From positions 1-64,000 of the forward strand of contig NZ_BOMI01000108.1 of assembly GCF_016862115.1 (NCBI RefSeq): 64,000 nt of DNA. The letters are read 5' to 3'. Under the pieces are notes generated by a model that made no database searches, was not told the origin of the DNA, and saw only the letters and a program-made list of their open reading frames with translations. The DNA is from Paractinoplanes deccanensis (GTDB taxonomy: Bacteria > Actinomycetota > Actinomycetes > Mycobacteriales > Micromonosporaceae). The translations under genes and the position numbers were made by a program. How positions within the stretch are numbered: position 1 is the first letter of the stretch; every line of letters starts with the position of its first letter. Positions 1 to 8,987 of this stretch are shown one piece after another.

Positions 1-95
1 GAGCGGCCTGACGCCCGCCGAGCGGCCTGACGCCCGCCGAGCGGCCTGACGCCCGCCGAGCGGCCTGACGCCCGCCGAGCGGCCTGACGCCCGGC
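1..95. repeat. Five 19-bp tandem repeats
   Basis: The unit GAGCGGCCTGACGCCCGCC starts at 1, 20, 39, 58 and 77. The last copy differs at its final bases. The array may extend left of the window. It lies downstream of the leftward GNAT gene, and the stretch 96-203 shows no gene I can support. Confidence 0.95.
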
Positions 96-203
96 AAGGC
101 GGTGCCTGGCGGCCGCCGGCGGTGGGGTCAGGGTCGTGCTGAGCGCTGGCCGGCGCCGGTCGGGCGGAGGCGCTGGACAGCCATGGGTCGGCGAGGCGCT
201 CCT

Positions 204-728
204 CTACAGGGAGCGGAGGTCGATCCAGTAGCGGCGGACCGGGCCTTGCGCGGAGTCGCGGATCTCCTCGAGGACGCCGCCGTTGCGTTCGATGGTCCGG
301 GCTGAGGCTGTGTTGTCCGCCAGGCAGGGGATGAGGGCCCGGTCGATGCCCAGGGCGGCCCGGGCCTCCTTCAGCATCTCGGCGAGGGCCCAGGAGGCCA
401 GGCCGCGGCGGCGGGCCGACGGGCGGATGCCGTAGCCGATGCGGCCGAGGTCGTCGTCGTGGAGATGGCGCAGGGCTATGCCGCCGGCGATGCGGCCCTC
501 GTCGGCGATCCAGCGGTAGGTCGCGTGCCGGGCGGGTGGGCACGGTGTGCCGGTGGGGTGGCTGAGGCGCAGCAGGCCGGCAACCCAGGTGGCGAAGCCC
601 TCGGTGGAGCGCACGTCGTCGTCGGCGGCCAGGCCGAAGCCGTCCTCGTGCACGCCGGGGCCCCACTCGTCGTGGCAGTCGAGGAAGGCGGCGTGCAGGC
701 GGGCCGTGGGAACGATCAGCTCGGGCAT
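204..728 (-). CDS. GNAT family N-acetyltransferase
   Basis: This 174-residue protein is of GNAT size and transfers an acetyl group from acetyl-CoA to an unknown amine. The acetyl-CoA loop is visible as RPSARRRGLASWALAEML, preceded by the strand GRIGYGIR and followed by ALIPCLADNTASARTIERNGG, the usual end of the fold (N-A-S-x-x-x-I-E-x-N-G-G). I chose the ATG giving MPELIVP because this family starts close to such a segment; the open frame continues upstream without family-like sequence. It stands alone, divergent from glgX. The substrate is not predictable. Confidence 0.85.
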   Translation of the reverse strand: MPELIVPTARLHAAFLDCHDEWGPGVHEDGFGLAADDDVRSTEGFATWVAGLLRLSHPTGTPCPPARHATYRWIADEGRIAGGIALRHLHDDDLGRIGYGIRPSARRRGLASWALAEMLKEARAALGIDRALIPCLADNTASARTIERNGGVLEEIRDSAQGPVRRYWIDLRSL

Positions 729-990
729 GCCGGAGACAGTAGGCGAGGCGACGCGGCGGGTGAGGCGGGCGAACCGCCCTCCAAGCGCCGTTCGGGCATC
801 GAGCGGGAGTACGTGGCACGCGCACCAGTCCGTGCTCGACGGTCTCAGAGGGCCTGCGCGGCAAACGAAGGTCGCTGCTGAGGCGGGACATGTGTGAGGT
901 CTGCCACAGCGCGGGTGGAGGTGCCCAGCGCCCTGCTGGGGTCTCTGAGGCCACAGATTCAGCGGGGACTTATCGGGGAAGCAGAGCGGC
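729..990. other. Intergenic region between the GNAT gene and glgX
   Basis: This 262-bp divergent spacer must hold promoters for both genes. I see no convincing -35/-10 pair or operator. A purine-rich GGGGAAG lies about 12 nt before the glgX ATG and may be its ribosome-binding site. Confidence 0.4.
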
Positions 991-3099
991 ATGAAAATCT
1001 GGCCCGGGAACCCGTACCCGCTGGGCGCCACTTACGACGGCGGGGGCACCAACTTCGCGCTCTTCTCCGAGGTGGCCGAGCGGGTGGAGCTCTGTCTCTT
1101 CGACGACGACGGCGTGGAGACGCGCATCGATCTGCCGGAGCGGGAGGCTCTTGTCTGGCACGGCTATCTGCCGCGGGTGGTGCCGGGGCAGCGGTACGGA
1201 TATCGCGTGCACGGGCCCTACGATCCGGCGAACGGGTTGCGGTGCAACCCGAACAAGCTCCTGCTCGACCCGTACGCCAAGGCCATCGACGGGCGTAACG
1301 ACTGGAACGAGGCGCTGTTCTCGTACAAATTCGGCAACCCGGACGCCTACAACGACGCGGACTCGGCGCCGTACGCGCAGAAGTCGGTGGTCATCAACCC
1401 GTTCTTCGACTGGGGCAACGATCGCCCGCTGCGGATCCCGTTCCACCAGACGGTCATCTACGAGGCCCACGTGAAGGGCATGACGCAGCGGCACCCGGAC
1501 ATTCCGGAGGACGTGCGCGGCACCTATTCCGGGCTCGCCCACCCGGTGATGATCAAGTACTTGAAGAAGCTCGGCGTGACGGCGGTCGAGCTCATGCCGG
1601 TGCACCAGTTCGTGCACGACAGCACGCTGGTCGACCGGGGACTGACGAACTACTGGGGATACAACACCATCGGGTTCTTCGCGCCGCACAACGGATACGC
1701 GTCGTTCGGCGGGCACGGCGCGCAGGTGCAGGAATTCAAGTCGATGGTGAAGGCGCTGCACCAGGCCGGCATCGAGGTGATCCTGGACGTCGTCTACAAC
1801 CACACGGCCGAGGGCAACCATCTCGGGCCGACGCTTTCCTTCCGGGGCATCGACAATCCGGCGTACTACCGGCTGGTCGACGAGCAGAAGCAGTACTACT
1901 ACGACACGACCGGCACGGGAAACAGCCTCAACGTGCGGCACCACGAGTCGCTGCGGCTCATCATGGACTCGCTGCGCTATTGGGTCACCGAGATGCACGT
2001 CGACGGTTTCCGGTTCGACCTGGCGGCGGCGCTGGCCCGCGAGTTCCACGCGGTGGACCGGCTGGCCGCGTTCTTCGACCTGGTCAACCAGGACCCGGTC
2101 GTGTCGCAGGTGAAGCTGATCGCCGAGCCGTGGGACGTCGGTGACGGCGGTTATCAGGTGGGCGGCTTCCCGCCCTTGTGGACGGAGTGGAACGGCCGCT
2201 ACCGCGACTCGGTGCGCGATTTCTGGCGCGGTGAGCCGTCGAGCCTCGGCGAGTTCGCGTCCCGGTTCACGGGCAGTTCCGACCTGTACGAGATCGACGG
2301 GCGGCGCCCGATCGCGTCCATCAACTTCGTCACCGCGCACGACGGTTTCACGCTGAACGACCTCGTGTCGTACAACGAGAAGCACAACGACGCGAACGGC
2401 GAGGGCAACCGCGACGGGGAGAGCCACAACCGGTCGTGGAACTGCGGTGTCGAGGGCCCGACCGACGACGCCGACATCGTGGCGCTGCGCGAGCGGCAGA
2501 AACGCAATTTCCTCGCCACGCTGCTGCTGAGCCAGGGCGTCCCGATGATCGCGCACGGCGACGAGCTGGGCCGCACCCAGGGCGGCAACAACAACGTCTA
2601 TTGCCAGGACAACGAGATCAGCTGGGTCGACTGGCAGGACGCGCGCATGCAGGAGGTGCTGACCAGTTTCACCAGCCGCCTGGCGGAACTGCGCGCCAAG
2701 CACCCCATCTTCCGCCGCCGCCGTTTCTTCACCGGCGACCCGGTGACCGAGGACAAGGTGCCCGACATCGCCTGGCTGCGCCGCGACGGCCAGCCGATGA
2801 CCGAGGCCGACTGGAACACCCGCAGCGGCATGACGATGACGGTCTTCCTCAACGGCCACGGCATTCCGGAACGCGACGCGCTCGGCGAGCCCATCACCGA
2901 CGACTCGTTCCTGCTCCTTTTCAACCCGCTCGGGGAACGCGTCGCGTTCACCCTCCCCGACCGCGAGTTCGGCCGCACCTGGGAGGTCGTCGTCAACACC
3001 GCCGACCCGCTGCTGGCCGCCCGCCGCAAAACCGCCAAGGCCGGCGGCCAATACGAGGTCGGCGGCCACACAATGGTCGTTCTGAGGTGCCGCTATTGA
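991..3099 (+). CDS. glgX: Glycogen debranching enzyme GlgX (GH13)
   Basis: This 702-residue cytoplasmic enzyme hydrolyses alpha-1,6 branches of glycogen limit dextrins. An N-terminal CBM48/isoamylase-N domain covers roughly residues 8-100 (PYPLGATYDGGGTNFALFS). It is followed by a GH13 barrel with DVVYNHTAEGN, the nucleophile region DGFRFDLA near residue 340, the acid/base region LIAEPWD near 377 and the transition-state aspartate in TAHDGFTLNDL near 448. The family signature NEKHNDANGEGNRDG follows. Length and motif order match GlgX/TreX debranching enzymes. It has no glycogen-metabolism neighbours here. The ATG start directly precedes the conserved first strand. Confidence 0.96.
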   Translation: MKIWPGNPYPLGATYDGGGTNFALFSEVAERVELCLFDDDGVETRIDLPEREALVWHGYLPRVVPGQRYGYRVHGPYDPANGLRCNPNKLLLDPYAKAIDGRNDWNEALFSYKFGNPDAYNDADSAPYAQKSVVINPFFDWGNDRPLRIPFHQTVIYEAHVKGMTQRHPDIPEDVRGTYSGLAHPVMIKYLKKLGVTAVELMPVHQFVHDSTLVDRGLTNYWGYNTIGFFAPHNGYASFGGHGAQVQEFKSMVKALHQAGIEVILDVVYNHTAEGNHLGPTLSFRGIDNPAYYRLVDEQKQYYYDTTGTGNSLNVRHHESLRLIMDSLRYWVTEMHVDGFRFDLAAALAREFHAVDRLAAFFDLVNQDPVVSQVKLIAEPWDVGDGGYQVGGFPPLWTEWNGRYRDSVRDFWRGEPSSLGEFASRFTGSSDLYEIDGRRPIASINFVTAHDGFTLNDLVSYNEKHNDANGEGNRDGESHNRSWNCGVEGPTDDADIVALRERQKRNFLATLLLSQGVPMIAHGDELGRTQGGNNNVYCQDNEISWVDWQDARMQEVLTSFTSRLAELRAKHPIFRRRRFFTGDPVTEDKVPDIAWLRRDGQPMTEADWNTRSGMTMTVFLNGHGIPERDALGEPITDDSFLLLFNPLGERVAFTLPDREFGRTWEVVVNTADPLLAARRKTAKAGGQYEVGGHTMVVLRCRY

Positions 3100-3119
3100 G
3101 CGGGGCCGCGGTGGGCGCC

Positions 3120-3743
3120 TCAGAGGACCGAGAAGCCCTTCGGCAGCGGCGCGCGGCCGGTGAGGGCGAAGAGCACCGAGGGGCCGTCGCCCACGGCCGC
3201 GGCGACCCGGGCGGCCAGCACGGTGGCCTCGGTGACGGCGTCCGGCGGGAAGGCGGCCTCGACACCGGCGGCGGCCGCGACGTCGAGGCCGTGGACGACC
3301 AGCTCGAACGTGCGGGTGGGCAGCCAGTCGCGGACGCGCATGCCGCCGGCGGGGGTGGACACCACGTCGTCGTCGCCGGCGGCGGCGAGTGCCTGGGTGG
3401 CGCGGCCGGCGAGCTCGCCGATCGGGGCGGCCGGGTCGTCGCCGAGCTCGTGGGCGGCCGTGCGGGCAAGGTCGGTCGAGGCGGCGACCGCCGCGGCGTA
3501 CACCTCGGGGGCGACCGTGCGGGCGAACGTCCAGTAGCCCTCGGGCGAGGCGACGGTCACCGACTCGGCCGGGGTGGCGAGCACGTCGGGCACCTGGCGC
3601 AGCGCCGACCCGGCGGTGTGGGCCACCAGGTCGCGCAGGGTCCACTCGCCCAGGCCGGGGCCGTCCCAGCGGTCGCCGGGGATCCGGGCGACGAGGTCGA
3701 CGAAGGTGACGGCGGCGGCTCGGAAGGTCCGGCGGTAGTCCAT
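3120..3743 (-). CDS. Maleylpyruvate isomerase N-terminal / DinB-like metal-binding protein
   Basis: This 207-residue protein has the N-terminal pattern FVDLVARIPGDRWDGPGLGEWTLRDLVAHTAG, typical of the mycothiol-dependent maleylpyruvate isomerase N-domain (TIGR03086-like, DinB four-helix fold). The histidine in DLVAHTAG is the first metal ligand, and later segments DWLPTRTFELVVHGLDVA supply the second. Such actinobacterial proteins are often mycothiol-dependent transferases, but most are uncharacterised. The ATG giving MDYRRTF fits the start of the domain better than the GTG 12 codons upstream. It converges on glgX with a 20-bp gap. Confidence 0.8.
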   Translation of the reverse strand: MDYRRTFRAAAVTFVDLVARIPGDRWDGPGLGEWTLRDLVAHTAGSALRQVPDVLATPAESVTVASPEGYWTFARTVAPEVYAAAVAASTDLARTAAHELGDDPAAPIGELAGRATQALAAAGDDDVVSTPAGGMRVRDWLPTRTFELVVHGLDVAAAAGVEAAFPPDAVTEATVLAARVAAAVGDGPSVLFALTGRAPLPKGFSVL

Positions 3744-3775
3744 GGCGACCAATCTTCCACCGCCGCGGCGGGGCG

Positions 3776-4423
3776 TCACCTTCGCGGGGAGTCGTCCGTC
3801 TCCGGGGCGCGGTGCCGGCCGCCCTCGGGGCGGTTCTCGTAGGAGCGGGCGGCGTAGCCGGGGCTCTGCGGGAACCGCTCGTCCGAGTTGGCCGAGTGGC
3901 GCCCCGTGTAGCCGGCAGCCTCACCGCCGGAAAGGTCCGAAGGGGCGGCAGGGCTGGAGGGGGCGGCAAGGTCGTCCGCTGCCGGAGGGCGGGGCAGCCC
4001 CGACGGCATCGGCCCACGCCGCACCTCCGCCTGAGCGGACGGCGCAGCCGTGGGCGGCTCCGGCAGGGGCCCTGGTGCGGCGGGAAACGGCTGCCGCTCC
4101 GTCTGCGCGTCCCGCATCGCCTCCGCGTACGGATCCGGGGTGAACTTGGCCGCGATCCGCCGCAACCGCATCTCCCGCCGCAGGCAGACCGATGCGTGGA
4201 TCAGCGCGAGCACCGGCAGCGCGAAGACCGCCCAGAACGTGAACGTGTCGTCCGGGCGGGCGACGCCCAGATAGCCCGCGTAGCCGAGGAAGCCGAGCCC
4301 GAGCAGCGCGTCGACGCCGCGCAGGAAGCCGGACTGGCCGAGCCCGGCCACGCCGAGGGCGAGCAGCACCAGGCCGCTGAGCCCGAGCAGCCCGGTGTAC
4401 GTCCAGAACTCACCGTCCGACAC
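3776..4423 (-). CDS. Small membrane protein with disordered cytoplasmic tail
   Basis: I do not recognise a named family. The GTG-started 215-residue protein has about three hydrophobic helices in the first 90 residues (TGLLGLSGLVLLALGVAGL, then VDALLGLGFLGYAGYLGV, then TFTFWAVFALPVLALIHASV). A basic segment LRREMRLRRIAAKF follows, and then about 110 residues rich in Pro, Ala, Ser and Arg that look disordered. The product is probably an integral membrane protein. It is divergent from the ChaB-type gene at 4475 and lies just upstream, on the same strand, of the DinB-like gene. Confidence 0.65.
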   Translation of the reverse strand: MSDGEFWTYTGLLGLSGLVLLALGVAGLGQSGFLRGVDALLGLGFLGYAGYLGVARPDDTFTFWAVFALPVLALIHASVCLRREMRLRRIAAKFTPDPYAEAMRDAQTERQPFPAAPGPLPEPPTAAPSAQAEVRRGPMPSGLPRPPAADDLAAPSSPAAPSDLSGGEAAGYTGRHSANSDERFPQSPGYAARSYENRPEGGRHRAPETDDSPRR

Positions 4424-4474
4424 GCCTGGAGCCTAGGACGGTTTGCGACCTTGTGTGCCGGGAACAGTCAACAC

Positions 4475-4864
4475 ATGCCAGCACGCGAGGAGATGCCGGC
4501 GACGTTGAAGCGCTCGCCGAAGAAAGCACAGGACACGTTCGCCAAGACGTACGACTCGGCGGTCGAGCAGTACGGCGAGGGCGAGCGCGCCCACCGCACC
4601 GCCTTCTCCGCGGTCAAGCACTCGTTCGAGAAGGTCGGCGACCACTGGGAGCCCAAGGCGAAGAAGGGCCCGAGCGACGCCAAGGCCGCCGGTGGGCGCG
4701 GCACCAAGGCCGGCACGGCGGGTGGTGTCGACGCGAACGCCAGCAAGGAGCACTTGATGCAGGTCGCCAAGCGGCTCGACATCCCGGGCCGCTCCCGGAT
4801 GACCAAGCCGCAGCTCGTCGAGGCGATCCAGAAGGCCAACAAGCGCGCCGACCGCAAGGCCTAG
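4475..4864 (+). CDS. ChaB family / Rho N-terminal domain protein
   Basis: This 129-residue basic protein has an N-terminal ChaB-like domain (LKRSPKKAQDTFAKTYDSA through AFSAVKHSFEKVGDHWEPK) and a C-terminal Rho-N/SAP-like helix-extended-loop-helix (LMQVAKRLDIPGRSRMTKPQLVEAIQKAN). The two are joined by a Gly/Ala/Lys linker. Proteins with this pairing occur across actinobacteria, and the C-terminal module suggests nucleic-acid binding; the function is not established. ATG 4475 is chosen; a second in-frame ATG at 4493 starts exactly at the ChaB domain and is an alternative. Confidence 0.8.
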   Translation: MPAREEMPATLKRSPKKAQDTFAKTYDSAVEQYGEGERAHRTAFSAVKHSFEKVGDHWEPKAKKGPSDAKAAGGRGTKAGTAGGVDANASKEHLMQVAKRLDIPGRSRMTKPQLVEAIQKANKRADRKA

Positions 4865-4929
4865 CGAGGGGCGGCGGGTGTGTCGAGGGTCGCGTGTCGG
4901 CGCGATCCGAAGTGGGGAAACCCTCGGCC

Positions 4930-5163
4930 ATGCAGCCAGACAGGATCACCCGCACCGAGTACGCCGCCGAGCTCAACCGCCTGAACACCCGCCGCGAGGA
5001 GCTCGAGGAGCAGGAGAGCACCCTGGTCAGCCACGACCACGGCGGCGGCCTGCCGCACGACGAGCAGAACCGCCTGGCCCGGGTGCGCGGCGAGCTCGCC
5101 GACGTGCTGCAGGAGATCGGCGACCTGAAGGACCGGGTCGCCGACGGCGCGCTCGGCGACTAG
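4930..5163 (+). CDS. Small coiled-coil protein, function unknown
   Basis: This 77-residue acidic protein is predicted to be almost wholly helical, with heptad-like patterns (AAELNRLNTRREELEEQESTL and RVRGELADVLQEIGDLKDRV) broken by a His/Gly-rich loop SHDHGGGLPHDE. It resembles the short DUF-type coiled-coil proteins common in Micromonosporaceae. It follows the ChaB-type gene by 65 bp on the same strand and may be co-transcribed. Its TAG stop overlaps the stop of the converging GNAT gene by 4 nt. Confidence 0.7.
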   Translation: MQPDRITRTEYAAELNRLNTRREELEEQESTLVSHDHGGGLPHDEQNRLARVRGELADVLQEIGDLKDRVADGALGD

Positions 5164-5831
5164 ACGAGCCGGAAGGACGCGAACACCACCTGGTGGCTGA
5201 CCTGGAAGCCGAGCCGCTCGTACAGCCGGATGGCGCCCAGATTTTCGGCCGTGACGTGCAGGAACGGCAGGTCCCCGCGCTCCAGGATGGCGGCCGCCAC
5301 GGCCATGGTGAGGCGGGCGCCGAGCCCGCGGCCGCGGAAGGCCGGGTCGGTGCAGACCGCGCTGACCTCGGTCCAGCCGGGCAGCCGGAAGCGCTCGCCG
5401 GCCATGGCGATCAGCCGGCCCTCGTGGCGGATGCCCAGGTAGCGGCCGAGCTCGACGGTGCGCTTGCCGAACGGGCCGGGCTGGGCGCGCTCGACCAGGT
5501 CGAGGATCTCGGGCACGTCGGTCTCGGTGAGCGGCACCGCCTCGTCGTCGGGCACCCCGGTCATGCCGTGGCCGGCCATCTGCACGCCGGGCACCGCCCG
5601 CACCTGCTCCCAGCCGGCCGGCGGCCGGATCGACGGGCCGGTCAGGAAGGCCCGGTCGGTGAGCGTGGCGAGGTCGGTCCAGGCGGCGGGGTCACCGAGG
5701 TCGGCGACCGCGCAGAACGGCGACACGTCGGGCTGATAGCGGGCGGCGTCCCCGGACGCCTCGGCGAAGCAGGCCTGCGGCCCGGAGAGGGCGGCCCACA
5801 CGGGATTCTCCAGCACGCCTCGACCCTGCAC
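5160..5831 (-). CDS. GNAT acetyltransferase, FR47-like
   Basis: This protein of about 223 residues carries a C-terminal FR47-type GNAT domain. The acetyl-CoA loop is TDPAFRGRGLGARLTMAV and the end motif is HVTAENLGAIRLYERLGF. The N-terminal half (PVWAALSGPQACFAEASGDAARY) is the accessory region seen in two-domain FR47 proteins. I placed the start at a GTG (5829-5831), because the upstream frame soon runs into the end of the preceding gene at 5867; the start is uncertain. Substrate unknown. It follows the GGDEF-EAL gene on the same strand. Confidence 0.8.
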   Translation of the reverse strand: MQGRGVLENPVWAALSGPQACFAEASGDAARYQPDVSPFCAVADLGDPAAWTDLATLTDRAFLTGPSIRPPAGWEQVRAVPGVQMAGHGMTGVPDDEAVPLTETDVPEILDLVERAQPGPFGKRTVELGRYLGIRHEGRLIAMAGERFRLPGWTEVSAVCTDPAFRGRGLGARLTMAVAAAILERGDLPFLHVTAENLGAIRLYERLGFQVSHQVVFASFRLV

Positions 5832-5866
5832 CGTGACGGCCCATGACCGCCAGCGATTAACCCGGA

Positions 5867-8800
5867 TTACGCTCGTGCCGGGGACGGGACCATGGCGTGC
5901 GCCAGCGCCGGGATCTCGCCCGGCCACACCGGCTTCGAGAAGAGATAGCCCTGGCCGTACGGGCATCCCATGCCGGCCAGCGCGGCCCGCTGCCCGGCGT
6001 CCTCGATGCCCTCGGCCACCACTGTCAGATCGAGGTTACGGGCCAGCGTGACGATCGCGTCGACCAGGGCGCGCTGCTGCTCGCTGCCGAGGATGTCGTC
6101 GATGAACGACTTGTCGACCTTGAGCACGTCGACCGGCATCTGCCGCAGGTAGCTCAGCGACGAGTAGCCGGTGCCGAAGTCGTCGATCGCGATGCGCACG
6201 CCCAGCGCCCGCAGCGTGCGCAGGTCGGCGGCCACCTGGTCGGCGTCGCGCAGCAGCAGGCTCTCGGTGATCTCCAGCAGCAGCCACTCGGGACGCGCGC
6301 CGGCGTCGGCGATCGCCCGGCGCACCTGGTCGACGAAGCCGGGCGTGCGGAACTGCCGCGCCGACACGTTCACGCTCACGTAGCGCAGCGTGGTGGCCGG
6401 GTCGGCCGCGCGCCAGGCGGCCAGCTGGGCGAGCGCCTCGCGCAGCACCCAGCCGCCGATCTCGACGATGACGCCGCTCTCCTCGGCCACCTCGATGAAG
6501 TGGTACGGGCCGAGCAGCCCGCGCGTGGGGTGCTGCCAGCGCACCAGCGACTCCACCGCGACGATCTCGCCGGAGTGCAGGTCGACGATGGGCTGGTACA
6601 TGACGCGCAGCTGGTCGTCCTCGATCGCCTCGTGCAGCGCGGCACGGGTCTCCAGCCGCTTCACCATCTCGGTGTGCAGCTCCGGCCGGTAGCGCTGCCA
6701 GGTGCCCTTGTCACCGCCCTTGGCCTGGTAGAGCGCGAGGTCGGCGTGGCGCAGCAGCTCGGTCGGGGAGTCCGCGTCGGCGTTGGTGGCCACCCCGACG
6801 CTGGCCGCGCCGCTGACGATGTGGGTGCCGCCCAGGCCGTCGCCGAGCTCCACGGGCACGGCGAGCGCCTCGACCAGGCGCGCGGCGACCTGCTCGGCGT
6901 CGTCGGCGACCAGGACCGCGAACTCGTCGCCGCCCATCCGCGCCGCCGTGCCGGCCGTGCCGACGACCTCGTCGATGCGCTGCCCGACGGCGACCAGCAG
7001 CTCGTCGCCGACGGCGTGCCCGAGGGTGTCGTTGACCTCCTTGAAGTCGTCCAGGTCGACGAAGAGCACGCCCAGCTCCAGGCCGGACTCCGCGGCGGCC
7101 GCGAACTCCTCGTCGAGGCGGTTGCGGAACAGCACCCTGTTCGCCAGCCCGGTGAGGCCGTCGTGGAACGCCAGGTGGGACAGGTCCTGCTCGAGGCGGC
7201 GGCGCTCGGTGACGTCGCGCACGGTCAGCACGACCCCGCGCACGGTCGGGTCGTCGCGCAGGTCGCGCCCGGTGCACTCGACCTGCACCAGCGAGCCGTC
7301 GGCGCGCAGCACCGCGAGGTCGGGCGCGTCGAGCTCGCCCTGCCCGGAGCGCAGGCTGCCGAGGATCTCGCGCATGGCGTCGTGGTGGCTGACCGCGATG
7401 AGCGCGGACAGGGCGGTGCCCTCGAGGTCGTGGTGGCCGAGCACGGTGGCGGCCGACGGGCTCGCGTACCGGATGAGGTCGTCGTCGCCGACGATGAGGA
7501 TGACGTCGGCGGCGTTCTGGATCAGGGTCCGGAAGTACGCCTCGCTCTCGCGCCGGTTGACCTCGCCGGTCAGCCCGATGCGCTGCATCACGACCTCGAT
7601 CTGCGCCAGGTACGCCTCGAACGAGGGCAGCAGCTCGCGCAGCAGCGCGCCGTCGCCGCCGAGGAGCCCGGCGCCGAGACGCCCGGTGCCCGGCAGCGGC
7701 ATGGTCGCGTACAGGAAATGGCCGAAGCCGTGCGAGGGCACGCCCGCCGGCAGCTCGTCGGCGGTGATCAGGCGCAGGCCCGGGATGTGCGGGACGTCGC
7801 CGGCGTGCGCGGTCAGGCTCAGCCGGTACGGCTGCCCGGCGGGCACCAGGGTGGCGACGGCGTCGCGCACGGCACGGGCCGCGTCCTGCTCGGTGGCCGC
7901 CGAGAAGAGCAGCGTGCCGGCCTGGCGCAGCGCGCGCTCGCGGGCGCGGGCCTGCCGCTGGGCGCCCGCGAGGCCGTTGACCCGGGCCAGCACCAGCAGG
8001 AACATCAGCGCCGCGGCGGCGGCGATCACCGGCGCGTCGACGACACCCTGTCGGGCCTCCTCGATCTCGCGGCCGTTCATCCACTCGATGTAGAGCACGA
8101 CCGGCGCGATCAGCGCGGCGGCCGCCATCCAGACGATGCGCCGAGTGCCCATGTCGGTGCTGACCTGCGGCGGCCGCTCGGCGGAGAGCTCGCGCATCGA
8201 CGGCATCAGCGCCATGAAGCCCATGACGGCGTAGAAGACGATCCAGCCGAAGTCGACCGGCCCGCCGAGCGTCCAGTCGCTGTTGAGCTGGGACTGGCCG
8301 TAGAAGATGTCGGAGACCAGCAGGCCGAGGATGGCCACGCCGATCGCGGTGAGCGCCCGCGGCCGGCGGCCGGGGCTGGTGAGCATGCGCAGCGTGACGG
8401 CGAGCGCGAGCACGTCGCCGAGCGGGTAGCCGATCGAGACCAGCTTCTCCAGCAGCGACAGGTCGTGCGAGCGGGTGAACGGCGCGATCCAGTAGACCCA
8501 GGAGAGCAGGCCGAGCCCGACGGTGGGCACCAGCGCGTCCAGCAGCGCGGCCCGGTTGCTGCCCCGGTTGCGGTAGCGGACGAACAGCAGGAAACCGCCC
8601 GTGAGCAGCGGGTAGACCAGCAGGTAGAACAGGTCGGCGAGGCCGGGGAAGCGCGGCTCGCGGCCGAGCACGAGGATGAGGTTGTACCAGGTGTCGCCGG
8701 TGGTGAAGGTGGCCAGCGCGGCGGCGATCAGATACCACGGCAGGCGGTGCTCGGGACGGTGCAGCCGCACGCCGAGCAGCACCATCGCGGCGCTGGAGTA

Positions 8801-8908
8801 GCCGATGAGGGCCCAGGTGCAGAGGTGACTGGCGGGAAACGCGTAGTAGACGGCGGTCAGCGCCAGGATCCACGCACAGAACCCCACGCGAGCGGCTCGC
8901 GTCGTCAT
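5867..8908 (-). CDS. Membrane-anchored PAS-GGDEF-EAL protein (c-di-GMP turnover)
   Basis: This 1013-residue protein makes and/or degrades cyclic di-GMP at the membrane. About nine hydrophobic helices fill residues 1-310. A linker, a PAS domain (YFRTLIQNAADVILIVGDDD), a GGDEF domain with intact RMGGDEFAVL near residue 657 and a C-terminal EAL domain follow. The EAL signature reads ESL near 786, keeping the metal-binding Glu; EITES, DDFGTGYSSL, the catalytic-loop Lys-x-x-x-Ser-Phe and AEGIE are all present, so hydrolysis looks possible. The product-inhibition I-site RxxD upstream of GGDEF is absent (GTAG instead). The ATG giving MTTRAARVGF precedes the first helix. A same-strand oxidoreductase gene ends 79 bp upstream. 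Confidence 0.94.
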   Translation of the reverse strand: MTTRAARVGFCAWILALTAVYYAFPASHLCTWALIGYSSAAMVLLGVRLHRPEHRLPWYLIAAALATFTTGDTWYNLILVLGREPRFPGLADLFYLLVYPLLTGGFLLFVRYRNRGSNRAALLDALVPTVGLGLLSWVYWIAPFTRSHDLSLLEKLVSIGYPLGDVLALAVTLRMLTSPGRRPRALTAIGVAILGLLVSDIFYGQSQLNSDWTLGGPVDFGWIVFYAVMGFMALMPSMRELSAERPPQVSTDMGTRRIVWMAAAALIAPVVLYIEWMNGREIEEARQGVVDAPVIAAAAALMFLLVLARVNGLAGAQRQARARERALRQAGTLLFSAATEQDAARAVRDAVATLVPAGQPYRLSLTAHAGDVPHIPGLRLITADELPAGVPSHGFGHFLYATMPLPGTGRLGAGLLGGDGALLRELLPSFEAYLAQIEVVMQRIGLTGEVNRRESEAYFRTLIQNAADVILIVGDDDLIRYASPSAATVLGHHDLEGTALSALIAVSHHDAMREILGSLRSGQGELDAPDLAVLRADGSLVQVECTGRDLRDDPTVRGVVLTVRDVTERRRLEQDLSHLAFHDGLTGLANRVLFRNRLDEEFAAAAESGLELGVLFVDLDDFKEVNDTLGHAVGDELLVAVGQRIDEVVGTAGTAARMGGDEFAVLVADDAEQVAARLVEALAVPVELGDGLGGTHIVSGAASVGVATNADADSPTELLRHADLALYQAKGGDKGTWQRYRPELHTEMVKRLETRAALHEAIEDDQLRVMYQPIVDLHSGEIVAVESLVRWQHPTRGLLGPYHFIEVAEESGVIVEIGGWVLREALAQLAAWRAADPATTLRYVSVNVSARQFRTPGFVDQVRRAIADAGARPEWLLLEITESLLLRDADQVAADLRTLRALGVRIAIDDFGTGYSSLSYLRQMPVDVLKVDKSFIDDILGSEQQRALVDAIVTLARNLDLTVVAEGIEDAGQRAALAGMGCPYGQGYLFSKPVWPGEIPALAHAMVPSPARA

Positions 8909-8987
8909 CCGCCCTCCGATCGGCTCCTGGGGACGGCTGGCCGGCGCCGTCCCGGATCCCATCGGGTGCCGGTGGCGATGTCTTAGC

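Noticed and set aside
970-4017. A 1015-codon minus-strand frame over glgX
   Set aside because: No recognisable domains; it is antisense to GlgX and to the DinB-like gene, both of which have clear family motifs.
5897-8986. A 1029-codon open frame opposite the GGDEF-EAL gene
   Set aside because: It is the high-GC shadow of the real gene: composition is Arg/Gly/Val/Asp-rich without domains, while the minus-strand protein has complete PAS, GGDEF and EAL motifs.
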